DNA of 64,000 nt. Origin: Rhizobium favelukesii (lineage in GTDB: Bacteria > Pseudomonadota > Alphaproteobacteria > Rhizobiales > Rhizobiaceae). The stretch's first letter is position 1; the number at the start of each line of letters is the position of its first letter. Of this stretch, positions 41,828 to 60,913 are shown piece by piece. Where the stretch lies: contig NZ_HG916852.1 of NCBI RefSeq assembly GCF_000577275.2, positions 1,491,001 to 1,555,000 on the forward strand. Direction: 5' to 3'. Under the pieces are notes generated by a model that ran no database searches, was not told the origin of the DNA, and saw only the letters and a list, made by a program, of their open reading frames with translations. The translations under genes and the position numbers were made by a program.

Positions 41828-42033
41828 GCGAATCTCCTTTGTGGGACCGCGTGGATTCTATCACATCTGCGATTGCGGAAGCGCCGTCATGCACGCTGTT
41901 CGACTTATTCACAGGGGCGCATTTAGCACGGGCGATCGTGCGCCGTCATGCGCCATTCATGTTCCACGGAATCCCCGCTAAGGCTGAGAAAGCCCGGAAA
42001 ACATGGTAATTCTGGTTAAAGATTTGGCGCATG

Positions 42034-42059
42034 AAAAACCCGCCAACGAAGGGCGGGTT
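42034..42059 (-). terminator. Phage-supplied terminator of tRNA-Thr
   Basis: On the minus strand AACCCGCC (42059-42052) pairs with GGCGGGTT (42044-42037), followed by T residues to 42034. It lies 33 bp beyond the tRNA 3' end, on the phage side of the attachment core, so the phage brought the terminator that now serves the host tRNA. Confidence 0.75.
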
Positions 42060-42091
42060 TAACATCAAGTCACTGATTTCGTTCACAAATC

Positions 42092-42169
<78 letters not shown>

Positions 42170-42298
42170 GATGCCTGCCAAGTACCAGATTCTGCCGTCC
42201 TGTAAAGCAGAAATCGGCGCGATCTTGATTTCTTTGGTGCCACCTGACCGCCGGAGATTGGCGAACGCAACGAGATTGCGGCGTCCGGGTTCCCAAGC

Positions 42299-42427
42299 CT
42301 AATTCTGAGCAGTCTGCCGCACGCTCGCTTGCACGTCGCCGGTCTTCCCGGCGCCTGATGGTGACATCATTGTGATGGTCAGCACCGAGGCAACCATGAA
42401 AACAATGACGGCGATCATCACCCGCAC
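42299..42427 (-). CDS. Small membrane protein, 42 aa
   Basis: A GTG at 42427 follows GAAGGAGAGAAAC. The product (MRVMIAVIVFMVASVLTITM, then a short Gly/Lys/Gln tail) has a single membrane helix. It is a chromosomal gene downstream of another small membrane protein on the same strand. Short proteins of this kind are often missed in annotation. Function unknown. Confidence 0.5.
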   Translation of the reverse strand: MRVMIAVIVFMVASVLTITMMSPSGAGKTGDVQASVRQTAQN

Positions 42428-42501
42428 GTTTCTCTCCTTCAAAATCGTGCGAGGCAAACGCACGGGGCCGATCTACTGTTTCCCGGGCGATCGCCGAGCG
42501 T

Positions 42502-42657
42502 TTACGGCATTGGCGTTGGGATGGGGCGTTCAGGGGCAGGTGCAAGCGGAGAGGGTTCGTGCGTTGGCTGCGACTTGTCGATCCAAGCGATGCTGAGAAT
42601 GATGGCGACGAATACAGCGACGAAGAGAGTGCCGACAATGAGGGAGCGGATGGCCAT
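42502..42657 (-). CDS. Small membrane protein, 51 aa
   Basis: The ATG at 42657 follows AGGAGGAACGTATCCC, a strong ribosome site. The product has one membrane helix (LIVGTLFVAVFVAIILSIAW) and a Pro-rich tail (PLAPAPERPIPTPMP). It is probably an inner membrane protein with a periplasmic Pro-rich end. The region 42658-43042 upstream shows only an uncertain frame. Confidence 0.55.
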   Translation of the reverse strand: MAIRSLIVGTLFVAVFVAIILSIAWIDKSQPTHEPSPLAPAPERPIPTPMP

Positions 42658-43042
42658 ATGGGATACGTTCCTCCTGTTCGAGTGCGGGACAGCTATAGAA
42701 AACGGCAGCGTCAAAAGCGAGGCGAGTTCGTTTTTTTCTGATCATCAGCAATGGCTTGCCGCCTTCCTCGTTGCTTTTCCCGAAGTTGCCGTGGTCCCGC
42801 AGTCGAATGAAAGGGATGCTTCGTTGGCGCTCATCAGTACGAGCCAGAAGCCCTCAATGTGGAAGATCGAAGGATCGAGCCTTCCAATGGCTGTCGCGCA
42901 GTCTCCGGCCGGTGACAGGGCGAAATTGCTATTCGCGTTGGCCGCGTCGCTCAGCGCGCAAACTGGCAAAAAAGTGCCGCCGATCGAAGAACGAAGGGGA
43001 TCGCGGCATTCCCTCTGTTGCCACGATCTGCCGCTGATCCCA

Positions 43043-43933
43043 TCATACTTTCAGATGCAGCCTCGCCGCATAGAGACCGATCGCCGCCGCGTTGGACACA
43101 TTCAAAGACTTGATAGCACCCGGCATGTCGAGCCTTGCAAGTGCGCTGACGGTTTCGCGTGTCTTCTGCCGCAGCCCCTTGCCCTCGGAGCCCAGCACCA
43201 GCGCCACCTTGTCACCTGAGAATGTGCTCTCGAGCGGAGCCGGGCCTTCCGAATCAAGACCAATCGTGAAGAAGCCAAGCTTGTGCAGTTCGCCAAGCGC
43301 GTCTGACAGATTGGTGATCTGAATATAGGGAATGAGTTCCAGGGCACCGGAGGCTGATTTTGCCAGCACGCCTGATTCGGTCGGGCTGTGGCGCTGCGTG
43401 GTGATGACAGCCCCGGCATTGAAGGCAACGGCGGAACGCATGATTGCGCCGACATTGTGCGGATCGGTCACCTGGTCGAGCACGAGAAGCAGCGGGCTGC
43501 CTTTCAGTGCTTCCAGCCGTCGAACGGGCAATGGCCGCGTTTCCAGCATCACACCCTGATGGATCGCGTCGGGGCCGAGGACCTTGTCGATATCCTGCGG
43601 AGAAACGGTCTCGACCGGAATGCCGAGCGTATCCGCATCGATCTCGAGACGGGCAAGCGCATTCTGAGTCACCGACAGCTTGACGTTCTTGCGCTCCTTG
43701 TTGTCGAGCGCAGCACGAACCGTATGCAGGCCGTAAAGATAGACCTGATCAGGCGCGAGTGCCGGAGGTTTCCAGTCCTCGGCGCCGCGCCGGCGCTTCT
43801 GTGGTGTGGGTGTCGGAATCTCGCCGCGCTCGCGCTTGCTGTCGCGATGCGCGCGGCGCAAGTTTGCATAATGTGTGTCCTTGGCGGACTTGTCGTCGGT
43901 GGGCTTGCCACCGGTTTTGTTGTCTTTGCTCAT
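43043..43933 (-). CDS. rlmB: 23S rRNA 2'-O-methyltransferase, RlmB/TrmH (SpoU) family
   Basis: The 296-residue protein has a basic, disordered N-terminal 50 residues, a substrate-binding domain (YLYGLHTVRAALDNKERKNV) and the SPOUT domain with its three motifs: LDQVTDPHNVGAIMRSAVAF, LVLGSEGKGLR and IKSLNVSNAAAIGLYAAR. In RlmB the enzyme methylates the ribose of G2251 in 23S rRNA using SAM. The N-terminal extension is common in rhizobia. The family is certain; the exact nucleotide is inferred. Confidence 0.9.
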   Translation of the reverse strand: MSKDNKTGGKPTDDKSAKDTHYANLRRAHRDSKRERGEIPTPTPQKRRRGAEDWKPPALAPDQVYLYGLHTVRAALDNKERKNVKLSVTQNALARLEIDADTLGIPVETVSPQDIDKVLGPDAIHQGVMLETRPLPVRRLEALKGSPLLLVLDQVTDPHNVGAIMRSAVAFNAGAVITTQRHSPTESGVLAKSASGALELIPYIQITNLSDALGELHKLGFFTIGLDSEGPAPLESTFSGDKVALVLGSEGKGLRQKTRETVSALARLDMPGAIKSLNVSNAAAIGLYAARLHLKV

Positions 43934-44139
43934 GCGGCTTTATAGCGAGGGCGCTTCTTTCCGCATAGGATTTCTTTCAGGAGCCCGGCTTTCCGCTGCC
44001 GATGAAATTTTTCACATTTTTTCCATCGTCATCGTGTTGACATGCGGAAATCGTCCGGTCATATACGCGGCGCAGACCGAGGGGTGGCAACGCTTCGAAA
44101 GTCTGACGAGCTTGGTCTCGCGATCCGGACGAAAAGACT

Positions 44140-44224
44140 GGAGAGATGCCCGAGTGGTTAAAGGGGACGGACTGTAAATCCGTTGGCTCAGCCTACGTTG
44201 GTTCAAATCCAACTCTCTCCACCA
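44140..44224 (+). tRNA. tRNA-Tyr(GUA)
   Basis: The 85-nt gene has the long variable arm of class II tRNAs (GGCTCAGCCTACG region), acceptor GGAGAGA with TCTCTCC, anticodon loop CTGTAAA giving GTA, T loop TTCAAAT and encoded CCA. It is followed by tRNA-Gly 26 bp later. Confidence 0.97.
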
Positions 44225-44250
44225 TTCGTCATTGGATCGGATACCACCCC

Positions 44251-44324
44251 GCGGGTATAGCTCAATGGTAGAGCAGCAGCCTTCCAAGCTGAATACGCGG
44301 GTTCGATTCCCGCTACCCGCTCCA
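44251..44324 (+). tRNA. tRNA-Gly(UCC)
   Basis: The 74-nt gene has acceptor GCGGGTA with TACCCGC, D arm AGCTCAATGGTAGAGC, anticodon loop CTTCCAA giving TCC, T arm CGGG-TTCGATT-CCCG and encoded CCA. It is probably co-transcribed with tRNA-Tyr upstream. Confidence 0.97.
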
Positions 44325-44388
44325 AATTTCCGAAAGTCCGGTATTCACCTAGACGTTTTACACGGCTTGCACTGCTTCTGCGTGGCTG

Positions 44389-44898
44389 CTAGCCCCACAA
44401 GAGCACAAGAGGCGAGGCGAGCGCGATGATGCCGGCGATCATCCACCTCGTCTGTCCGTAGGCACTGAGGTCTTCCCTCGAAAGCCAGGCGCGGACGGCA
44501 ATGAATCCGATTGCTATGATCGCGCTGTAGATCAGGGCGCGCAGCAGGATCGACCAGCCGCCCCCGAAAAGCCCGATGGCGATGCCGAAGCCGGTCAGGG
44601 CACCGAGAATGCCATATCCGACATCGAACATCAAAGTGGTGGTGGCCGAAAGCGGCGTCAGCATCTTCGGGAAGGCGATCGCGAATGCTGCGGTGAGCAG
44701 CCATATGGCCACAATCGCCTGCAGCGTCGACGAGTTGACAATGGATGTCGCCAGAGCCGGAAGGCGCTCGGGCGAGGACAGGCGCAGAAGCTGTGCGACC
44801 CAGTCGATCGCGGCGGCAAGAATCCACAGTATGAATGCGCAGGCGGCAAAGATCAGAAAGTTGCCTGCGGATCGCTTTGCAATTTCCTTCGGTTCCAT
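44389..44898 (-). CDS. Membrane protein of unknown function, 169 aa
   Basis: The product has about five hydrophobic segments (FLIFAACAFILWILAAAIDW, LQAIVAIWLLTAAFAIAFP, YGILGALTGFGIAIGLFGGG, LIYSAIIAIGFIAVRAWL, MIAGIIALASPLVLLWG). There is no ligand motif. It lies convergent with the tRNA-Gly gene and divergent from tuf. I do not recognise the family. Confidence 0.75.
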   Translation of the reverse strand: MEPKEIAKRSAGNFLIFAACAFILWILAAAIDWVAQLLRLSSPERLPALATSIVNSSTLQAIVAIWLLTAAFAIAFPKMLTPLSATTTLMFDVGYGILGALTGFGIAIGLFGGGWSILLRALIYSAIIAIGFIAVRAWLSREDLSAYGQTRWMIAGIIALASPLVLLWG

Positions 44899-45171
44899 TG
44901 CGTTGTCTCCGAGTGCTTCCGCGTGAGCGCAGCAAATGAAGTAGTATCATATTCTTGGCCGGTCGCGCGCGTTCTTCGGGAATATATCTTCGCTGCTATT
45001 TGCAGTGCAGGTTGCCGATTGGATGCTTGCTGCCCTATGCGTGCCCGGGTCAGGAATCGGGCTAGGAATAGCGTCCGCAATTAGGTCTTGCGCAATTTCC
45101 CCGAAAGCCTTAAACGGCGGCACTAAACCGGTTCGCCGGGGTCATCCATTTCGTTCACAGGAAGCATTCAA

Positions 45172-46347
<1,176 letters not shown>

Positions 46348-46368
46348 CGACCTGGATCGAATTGATAG

Positions 46369-46392
46369 AGCCCCGCTGGAAACAGCGGGGCT
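46369..46392 (+). terminator. Terminator after tuf
   Basis: AGCCCCGCTG pairs perfectly with CAGCGGGGCT around a GAAA tetraloop. The following sequence is only moderately T-rich (TATACATT). A second hairpin (GAGGCCGGA with TCCGGCCTC) follows at about 46402-46434. Confidence 0.8.
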
Positions 46393-47000
46393 TATACATT
46401 GAGAGGCCGGAACATTGTGATGATGCTCCGGCCTCTGGTGTGCTTGGGAGGCGTGTCGTCACCGGGGAGCGGGTAAAGGGTTGAACTTTTCCTTGGAACC
46501 CGCGGTTTAAGTGTCTTCGCGCAGCGCGCTGCGGTGGCCCGCCCAACTTCTTCGTAGGAAGTGAACAGGACGTGCTCAATCGACTAGCTGAAGGCCAGAC
46601 CATCGCATTGGAGCCTAAGTGGAATCACCAGCACAGCAAGAGCGCTCCGGCGGACGTCCGGATCATTCATTCCACCCACGCAAAGCCGAATCCGACCCAC
46701 TGCGTCCATCCTGAGAAGACCACTTTCCACCGGTCCAAGACACCTTGGGCGAATGCTCGGGGATAGGCGGCTCGACCGTATCGCCCACTCGGTCAAGAGG
46801 AAATGGGTTCGTGTGAACAGGGCTCTTCGGAGTTAGGCTTCAGTTCTTAACACCCACTCATAAGTCTTCATCCACTGGCCTTGGCCGCCTCATGAGAATG
46901 GAGCGCGTCACCGCGTGGTGACAGCGCAGCGCAGGCAGTGGTCTTGCGCTTGAGTGCAAAGCCTTTATCTATCCCTCCGATTTCATATGCGGAGGAAACT
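46393..47000. other. 608-bp gap with no convincing gene
   Basis: Between the tuf terminator and the epimerase gene I see a second hairpin (46402-46434) and short frames with unusual composition, such as a 64-residue His/Lys/Pro-rich one at 46572. None has a ribosome site or a recognisable family. The segment just before the epimerase (about 46985-47000, GCGGAGGAAACT) holds its ribosome site. Confidence 0.5.
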
Positions 47001-47894
47001 ATGAAAAAGCGTATTCTCTTCACGGGCGGTTCGGGCAAGGCAGGGCGCCATGCGGTGCCATGGCTGGTCAACGCCGGCTACGAGGTTCACAACGTCGATC
47101 TGGTGCCGCTTGATAGCCCCGGTGTGACCAATCTGATCGCCGACATCACCGACAGCGGCCAGATCTTCAACGCGCTTTCGATGCATCGGGACTTTCCCGA
47201 CCTTGATGCGGGCAGGGGCGTCCAGCCTTTCGATGCCGTGGTGCATTTCGCCGCGATCCCGCGCATCCTCATCAAGCCTGACAACGAAACGTTCCGCATC
47301 AACACGATGGGTACCTATAATGTCATCGAGGCAGCGGTGAAGCTCGGCATCCGCAAGATCATCGTCGCCTCCAGCGAGACGACCTACGGCGTCTGCTTTG
47401 CCGAAGGCCATCGCGACTTCCATCAGTTTCCGTTGGAAGAGGACTACGATGTTAATCCGATGGATTCCTACGGCCTCTCCAAGGTGGTGAACGAGAAGAC
47501 AGCCCGCGCTTTTGCGGAGCGCTCAGGTTTCGACATCTACGCGCTGCGCATCGGCAATGTCATCGAGCCGCACGAGTACGAGAAGTTTCCGACCTATTTC
47601 TCCAATCCTGAAATGCGCAAGCGCATCGCCTGGAGCTATATCGACGCCCGTGATCTGGGCCAGATCTGCCACCTCTGCATCGAGAAGGACGGCTTGGGCT
47701 TCCAGGTCTTCAACGCCGCGAACGACACGGTCTCGGCCAATACGCCGTCGAGGGAACTCGCCAGGCGATTCTATCCGAGCGTGCCGTTCACGCGCGAAAT
47801 CGGCGAATACGAGGGGCTGCTCTCCAACCGCAAGATCCGCGAAGTGCTTGGCTTCAAGGAGGAGCACGACTGGCGCAAATATGTGAAAGTCTGA
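47001..47894 (+). CDS. NAD-dependent epimerase/dehydratase (extended SDR)
   Basis: The ATG at 47001 follows GCGGAGGAAACT. The 297-residue product has the nucleotide motif TGGSGKAGRH (TGxxGxxG type), the adenine-side DITDSGQIF, AAIPRI, and the active site SSETTYG with YGLSK as Tyr-xxx-Lys. This is the layout of NDP-sugar epimerases and dehydratases and of uronate dehydrogenases. The substrate cannot be told from the sequence. It is a single gene between tuf and tRNA-Trp. Confidence 0.85.
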   Translation: MKKRILFTGGSGKAGRHAVPWLVNAGYEVHNVDLVPLDSPGVTNLIADITDSGQIFNALSMHRDFPDLDAGRGVQPFDAVVHFAAIPRILIKPDNETFRINTMGTYNVIEAAVKLGIRKIIVASSETTYGVCFAEGHRDFHQFPLEEDYDVNPMDSYGLSKVVNEKTARAFAERSGFDIYALRIGNVIEPHEYEKFPTYFSNPEMRKRIAWSYIDARDLGQICHLCIEKDGLGFQVFNAANDTVSANTPSRELARRFYPSVPFTREIGEYEGLLSNRKIREVLGFKEEHDWRKYVKV

Positions 47895-48034
47895 TCGCAG
47901 GCGTTTCGCGCACCGCAGGATTGGAAAAATAGAAAAACGCACTTGCCAATCCTGCGCTGCCGCCTTAAAGGGAGCGCCATGCTTGCAGTTGCGCTTCGCG
48001 GCCAGTCGGTCAAGAAGCTGAATGTAAAGCGTAA

Positions 48035-48110
48035 AGGGGTATAGCTCAGCTGGTAGAGCGGCGGTCTCCAAAACCGCAGGTCGTGGGTTCGAGCCCCTCT
48101 GCCCCTGCCA
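48035..48110 (+). tRNA. tRNA-Trp(CCA)
   Basis: The 76-nt gene has acceptor AGGGGTA with TGCCCCT, D arm AGCTCAGCTGGTAGAGC, anticodon loop CTCCAAA giving CCA, T arm GTGGG-TTCGAGC-CCCTC (with one mispair or G-T) and encoded GCCA end. It lies just upstream of secE, a very common order in bacteria. Confidence 0.96.
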
Positions 48111-48298
48111 TCTTTCTTGAACGAGTAGAGCGGATATATCGCGGCGGTTCGGACAGAAAGGCGACGTATGGCTAAGTTCGTTAAACTTCGGTTTCCCTCT
48201 TGTGTAATCGGGAATCGATGTTTATGTAGGGTTCAACAGACACGCGGTGCGTGGGGCTGAATTTTCAGCTTTACGCGCCGTAATTGCGTGGGCAGTCG

Positions 48299-48499
48299 AT
48301 GGCATCCAAATCCAATCCGTTTACGTTTCTACAGCAGGTTCGCTCCGAGACGTCGAAAGTTACCTGGCCGTCGCGCCGCGAGACGATGATCTCGACGGTC
48401 ATGGTGCTTGTAATGGTGATCTTTGCCGCGCTGTTCTTTTTTGCCGCTGACCAGCTCATTGGCTGGCTGTTGAGCTTCGTGCTTAACGTCGGCAATTGA
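48299..48499 (+). CDS. secE: Preprotein translocase subunit SecE
   Basis: The 66-residue protein has the short single-helix form of SecE: the amphipathic segment FTFLQQVRSETSKVTWPSRR with the conserved TWPSR, and one membrane helix (TMISTVMVLVMVIFAALFFF). It forms part of the SecYEG channel. I chose the start at MASKSNPF; the upstream ATG adds only five residues. nusG follows after 17 bp. Confidence 0.96.
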   Translation: MASKSNPFTFLQQVRSETSKVTWPSRRETMISTVMVLVMVIFAALFFFAADQLIGWLLSFVLNVGN

Positions 48500-48516
48500 T
48501 CGGGTGGAGTAGTAAC

Positions 48517-49047
48517 ATGGCGGCACGTTGGTACATCGTCCACGCGTATTCGAATTTTGAGAAGAAGGTGGCTGAATCCATCGAGGAGAAGGCCAGGCAG
48601 AAGGGACTCGAGCATCTTTTTGAAGAGATCCTCGTACCGACTGAAAAGGTGGTTGAAGTGCGTCGCGGCCGCAAGGTCGATTCCGAGCGCAAGTTCTTCC
48701 CGGGCTACGTTCTCGTTCGTGCCAATCTCACGGACGAAGCCTACCACCTGATTAAGAACACGCCGAAGGTTACTGGTTTCCTCGGCTCCGACAATAAGCC
48801 TGTTCCGATTCCGGATTATGAAGCCGAGCGTATTCTCGGCCAGGTTCAGGAAGGCGTCGAGCGGCCGAAGGCATCCGTTACCTTTGAGATTGGCGAGCAG
48901 GTCCGCGTTTCCGACGGTCCGTTCGCGTCGTTCAACGGCACGGTTCAGGATGTGGACGAAGAGCGTTCGCGCCTGAAGGTTGAGGTGTCGATCTTCGGCC
49001 GCGCTACGCCGGTCGAGCTGGAATACGCTCAGGTCGAAAAGGTCTGA
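48517..49047 (+). CDS. nusG: Transcription antitermination factor NusG
   Basis: The 176-residue protein has the NGN domain (MAARWYIVHAYSNFEKKVAE, the FFPGYVLVRANL core, LIKNTPKVTGFLG) and the KOW domain (GEQVRVSDGPFASFNGTVQD, DEERSRLKVEVSIFGRATPV). It binds RNA polymerase, suppresses pausing and links to Rho or ribosome. It forms a unit with secE. The start follows GGGTGGAGTAGTAAC. Confidence 0.97.
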   Translation: MAARWYIVHAYSNFEKKVAESIEEKARQKGLEHLFEEILVPTEKVVEVRRGRKVDSERKFFPGYVLVRANLTDEAYHLIKNTPKVTGFLGSDNKPVPIPDYEAERILGQVQEGVERPKASVTFEIGEQVRVSDGPFASFNGTVQDVDEERSRLKVEVSIFGRATPVELEYAQVEKV

Positions 49048-49189
49048 GCGGGCGCGGTGTGAGCCGCGAACCGCGTGGAAGGTGAGGGGTCTTAGCCGGA
49101 CCCTGTGATCCGCACCACGCAACCGCAGCCGCCGGAGAAATCCGGCATCACTGGCCGGGCAACCGGTCATCAATGAAAGGCAGAGAGAT

Positions 49190-49621
49190 ATGGCTAAGAA
49201 AGTTGCAGGCCAGCTCAAGCTTCAGGTCAAGGCAGGATCGGCAAACCCGTCCCCGCCGATTGGTCCGGCGCTTGGTCAGCGTGGCATTAACATTATGGAA
49301 TTCTGCAAGGCGTTCAATGCCGCTACGCAGGAAATGGAAAAGGGTATGCCGATCCCGGTCGTCATCACCTACTACCAGGACAAGTCCTTCACCTTCGCGA
49401 TGAAGCAGCCGCCCGTCAGCTACTGGCTGAAGAAGGAAGCGAAGATCACGTCCGGTTCGAAGACGCCTGGCAAGGGCGCTACCGCCGGCAAGCTCACCAA
49501 GGCTCAGATCAAGTCGATCGCAGAAGCCAAGATGAAGGATCTGAACGCAGCGGATATCGAAGGTGCAATGGCGATGATCGAGGGCTCTGCCCGCGCCATG
49601 GGCCTGGAAGTGGTAGGATAA
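49190..49621 (+). CDS. rplK: 50S ribosomal protein L11
   Basis: The 143-residue protein has the L11 pattern: [35 protein letters not shown] and the C-terminal [19 protein letters not shown] helix with [19 protein letters not shown]. It binds 23S rRNA at the GTPase centre. rplA follows after 4 bp. The start has AGAGAT before it, with GGCAGAGAG as ribosome site. Confidence 0.98.
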   Translation: MAKKVAGQLKLQVKAGSANPSPPIGPALGQRGINIMEFCKAFNAATQEMEKGMPIPVVITYYQDKSFTFAMKQPPVSYWLKKEAKITSGSKTPGKGATAGKLTKAQIKSIAEAKMKDLNAADIEGAMAMIEGSARAMGLEVVG

Positions 49622-49625
49622 GACC

Positions 49626-50318
49626 ATGGCTGGCAAGCGCACCAAGAAGATCAACGAAGGTGTTGATCCCACAAAGCTCTACGCTCTGAACCTTGCAATC
49701 GGTATGGTCAAGGAGCGCGCGGTTGCGAAGTTCGATGAAACCATCGAAGTCGCTATGAACCTCGGCGTTGATCCGCGTCACGCAGACCAGATGGTCCGCG
49801 GCGTTGTCAATCTGCCGAACGGCACGGGCCGCGACGTTCGCGTTGCTGTCTTTGCTCGTGGCGCCAAGGCTGACGAAGCCAAGGCAGCTGGCGCAGATAT
49901 CGTCGGTGCTGAAGAGCTCGTCGAAATCGTCCAGGGCGGCAAGATCGATTTCGATCGCTGCATCGCGACCCCGGATATGATGCCGCTCGTCGGCCGCCTC
50001 GGTAAGGTTCTCGGCCCGCGTGGGATGATGCCGAACCCGAAGGTTGGTACGGTTACGATGGACGTCGCTGGTGCCGTTAAGGCATCTAAGGGCGGCGCTG
50101 TTGAATTCCGCGTTGAAAAGGCCGGTATCGTTCACGCCGGCATTGGCAAGGCCTCTTTCGACGCCAGGGCGCTGGAAGAAAACATCCGTGCCTTCGCTGA
50201 TGCGGTCATCAAGGCCAAGCCGGCAGGCGCCAAGGGCAACTACGTCAAGCGCGTAGCGATCTCTTCGACCATGGGCCCGGGCGTCAAGATCGACCCGTCG
50301 TCGGTTACGGCCGCTTAA
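49626..50318 (+). CDS. rplA: 50S ribosomal protein L1
   Basis: The 230-residue protein is complete: [60 protein letters not shown] and the end [21 protein letters not shown]1 binds 23S rRNA and in many bacteria represses its own L11-L1 message. It forms an operon with rplK. Confidence 0.98.
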   Translation: MAGKRTKKINEGVDPTKLYALNLAIGMVKERAVAKFDETIEVAMNLGVDPRHADQMVRGVVNLPNGTGRDVRVAVFARGAKADEAKAAGADIVGAEELVEIVQGGKIDFDRCIATPDMMPLVGRLGKVLGPRGMMPNPKVGTVTMDVAGAVKASKGGAVEFRVEKAGIVHAGIGKASFDARALEENIRAFADAVIKAKPAGAKGNYVKRVAISSTMGPGVKIDPSSVTAA

Positions 50319-50646
50319 ATAATATCGCCGGGCTTCGGCCCGGTTCATGAATTCCGGCCTCGCAAGGGGCCGGAGTATTCCGGAGAAATCCGGAATCCTG
50401 TCCGAGATTGCAGGTGGTTTTCCCTTAATCACTTCGCCTGCATGAGACGGGTAAGACCCGAATTGCATGAAGTTCTCTTCTAGGAATTTGGTTCGAGCCT
50501 TGGATGCCTTGTGCCTTCGGCCTTTCTTTGGCGCGAAGCGCGAGGGGACAGGATCCTCAAGCGTCGCTTGGGATCTCTTCTGATCCCAGGAGGCAAAGGC
50601 AACCCGGTAGGTCCCGTCAAAAGGTCCTGCCAACTGGAGATAGGCA
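50319..50646 (+). promoter_or_regulatory. rplJ leader with three tandem hairpins
   Basis: This 328-bp gap begins with three stems in a row: CCGGGC-TTCG-GCCCGG (50328-50343), TCCGGCC with GGCCGGA (about 50353-50374) and ATTCCGGA-GAAA-TCCGGAAT (50377-50396). The first may end part of the rplKA message. The remainder is the long untranslated leader that in most bacteria binds the L10-L12 complex for feedback control; a GGATCC-type stem near 50550-50590 would be part of this. The assignment to the L10 leader family is inferred from position. Confidence 0.5.
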
Positions 50647-51165
50647 GTGGAAAGAGCGGAAAAACGCGAATTCGTCACGGAACTGAACGAAGTCTTCAAG
50701 GCTTCGGGCTCGGTTGTCGTGGCCCACTATGCTGGTGCTACAGTCGCGCAGATGAACGACTTCCGTTCGAAGATGCGCGCTGCTGGCGGCACCATCAAAG
50801 TCGCGAAGAACCGCCTGGCCAAGATCGCCCTTCAGGGTACGGAAGCGGAAGGGATTTCCAATCTCTTCACCGGTCAGACGCTGATTGCATACAGCACTGA
50901 TCCGATCACCGCTCCGAAAGTCGTCGTGGATTTCGCCAAGGGCAACGACAAGATCGTTGTACTGGGCGGCGCCATGGGAACAACCACGCTCAACGCCGAT
51001 GCAGTCAAGTCGCTTGCGACCCTGCCGTCGTTGGACGAACTGCGCGCGAAGCTGCTGGGCATGATCCAGACTCCGGCTACCCGCATCGCAGGCGTTGTTG
51101 CAGCACCGGCAAGCCAGCTTGCTCGCGTGTTCTCGGCTTACGCCAAGAAGGACGAAGCCGCATAA
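50647..51165 (+). CDS. rplJ: 50S ribosomal protein L10
   Basis: The 172-residue protein starts with GTG at 50647 after GGAGATAGGCA. It shows [52 protein letters not shown] and the C-terminal helix [20 protein letters not shown] that carries L7/L12 dimers. It anchors the L7/L12 stalk. Confidence 0.98.
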   Translation: MERAEKREFVTELNEVFKASGSVVVAHYAGATVAQMNDFRSKMRAAGGTIKVAKNRLAKIALQGTEAEGISNLFTGQTLIAYSTDPITAPKVVVDFAKGNDKIVVLGGAMGTTTLNADAVKSLATLPSLDELRAKLLGMIQTPATRIAGVVAAPASQLARVFSAYAKKDEAA

Positions 51166-51223
51166 GGCGGTTTTTTGCTGTTTATAAAATACCGGTTCGA
51201 ACCGAACAAAAGGAACTGATAAC

Positions 51224-51601
<378 letters not shown>

Positions 51602-51857
51602 TCTTGAACTGCATCTGGGAGGTGGGTTTACCGCCTCCCATTTGCCGTTTAGTCGAACGAATTACCCAAAAGCCGCGTGAGAACGGCTTTTGGGTAATGG
51701 GTTCTTCAAGAGGATGGTCTCGAACCGAGACGCGCAGGCAATCCGGCCTCGCATTTCGGGAAGTGAGACGAGATTGAACTACTCATTGATTGACGGGGCC
51801 GACTGGCCATCGGTTCCCGTCCGTTGCAGGCCCGGATGCAATTTTGAAGGAGCGACG
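51602..51857 (+). promoter_or_regulatory. rplL-rpoB gap with a 15-bp perfect hairpin
   Basis: Two stems lie here. TGGGAGGTGG pairs with CCGCCTCCCA (51616-51640, one G-T pair). A second, perfect 15-bp stem is formed by 51661-51675 and 51684-51698 (core AAAAGCCG and CGGCTTTT) around an 8-nt loop. Neither is followed by a U tract. In other bacteria this gap holds an attenuator and an RNase III site that adjust rpoBC output relative to ribosomal proteins. Confidence 0.65.
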
Positions 51858-55997
<4,140 letters not shown>

Positions 55998-56183
55998 CCA
56001 CCGATAGGGTGTGCGCTGCAACGCAGCGCGCACCGTTCCCGCTCTGGCCCCGTACGTGTCGGCCGGGCAGGGACGATTTCGCCGCATTCTGCGGTTATTG
56101 TCGTTTTGAGCGTTGGCGCGGCTCCCGGGATTTGCCGCCGTCCATGCAAGCTAAGGGCGCATCCGCCCATGAAGGAGACAGGC

Positions 56184-60392
<4,209 letters not shown>

Positions 60393-60417
60393 TCGGCAGT
60401 TTGGTTCTCAGAATTGA

Positions 60418-60455
60418 AAAGCCGCCCGGAGCGATCCGGGCGGCTTTCGTTTTTG
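60418..60455 (+). terminator. rpoBC terminator
   Basis: AAAGCCGCCCGGA (60418-60430) pairs with TCCGGGCGGCTTT (60435-60447) around GCGA, followed by CGTTTTTGG. It is a strong intrinsic terminator and can serve both strands, since the NUDIX gene converges from the right. Confidence 0.88.
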
Positions 60456-60478
60456 GTTCGTTATTATTGGTGGGAGGC

Positions 60479-60907
60479 TCAGCTAAGCAGCGGCAATCCA
60501 TGCTCCATGCCGTAGCCGAGCCGTGTGCGGGCGTGGTCGAAGCTGAGCCAGAAGAAACGGAACAGGATTGGCCCTCCGCCGCTGAACGGCGTCATTTCCC
60601 GATGCAGCCAGGTGGCGGGCTGCCTACCTTCGAGGGAAACGTGGAAGTAGTGCCGCCGGTGGCAAGTTTCGGTGCCGTCTTTGGAAAAGCGATAGTCATG
60701 GACGGCGAGCGGGGCGAGGCGAGTTGCGGGCAGGATCCCGGTCTCTTCCGAGAATTCCCGAAGTGCCGCGGCACCGACATCTTCGCCGGCCTCAACCGTA
60801 CCGCCGGGAACCTGGAGCGCGACCTCGGGAAAGTCGGGCTCATCGAAAACCAGTAGCCGGTCGCGCCACGTGGCATAGATCAGCACCTTGAGCGCATTCG
60901 GCTTCAT
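60479..60907 (-). CDS. NUDIX hydrolase
   Basis: The 142-residue protein has a full NUDIX box: GGTVEAGEDVGAAALREF followed by SEETGI, with the metal-binding REFxEE. The fold starts with KVLIYATWRDRLLVFDEPDF. It would cleave a nucleoside diphosphate linked to some group; the substrate cannot be told. It lies convergent to rpoC and 6 bp after the small gene at 60914 on the same strand. Confidence 0.88.
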   Translation of the reverse strand: MKPNALKVLIYATWRDRLLVFDEPDFPEVALQVPGGTVEAGEDVGAAALREFSEETGILPATRLAPLAVHDYRFSKDGTETCHRRHYFHVSLEGRQPATWLHREMTPFSGGGPILFRFFWLSFDHARTRLGYGMEHGLPLLS

Positions 60908-60913
60908 CGGGTC

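Noticed and set aside
41438..41926. 162-residue plus-strand frame near attR
   Set aside because: It is Arg/Cys/Trp-rich, runs through a strong terminator hairpin and is opposite the better supported 41534 gene.
42745..42969. 75-residue minus-strand frame with GDCATAIGRLDPSIFHIEGF-like sequence
   Set aside because: Part of it looks protein-like, but it needs a TTG start, has no ribosome site and no clear upstream extension. I could not decide, so it is not listed as a gene.
46572..46766. 64-residue frame between tuf and the epimerase gene
   Set aside because: It is His/Lys/Pro-rich, without ribosome site or family, in a gap with terminator hairpins.
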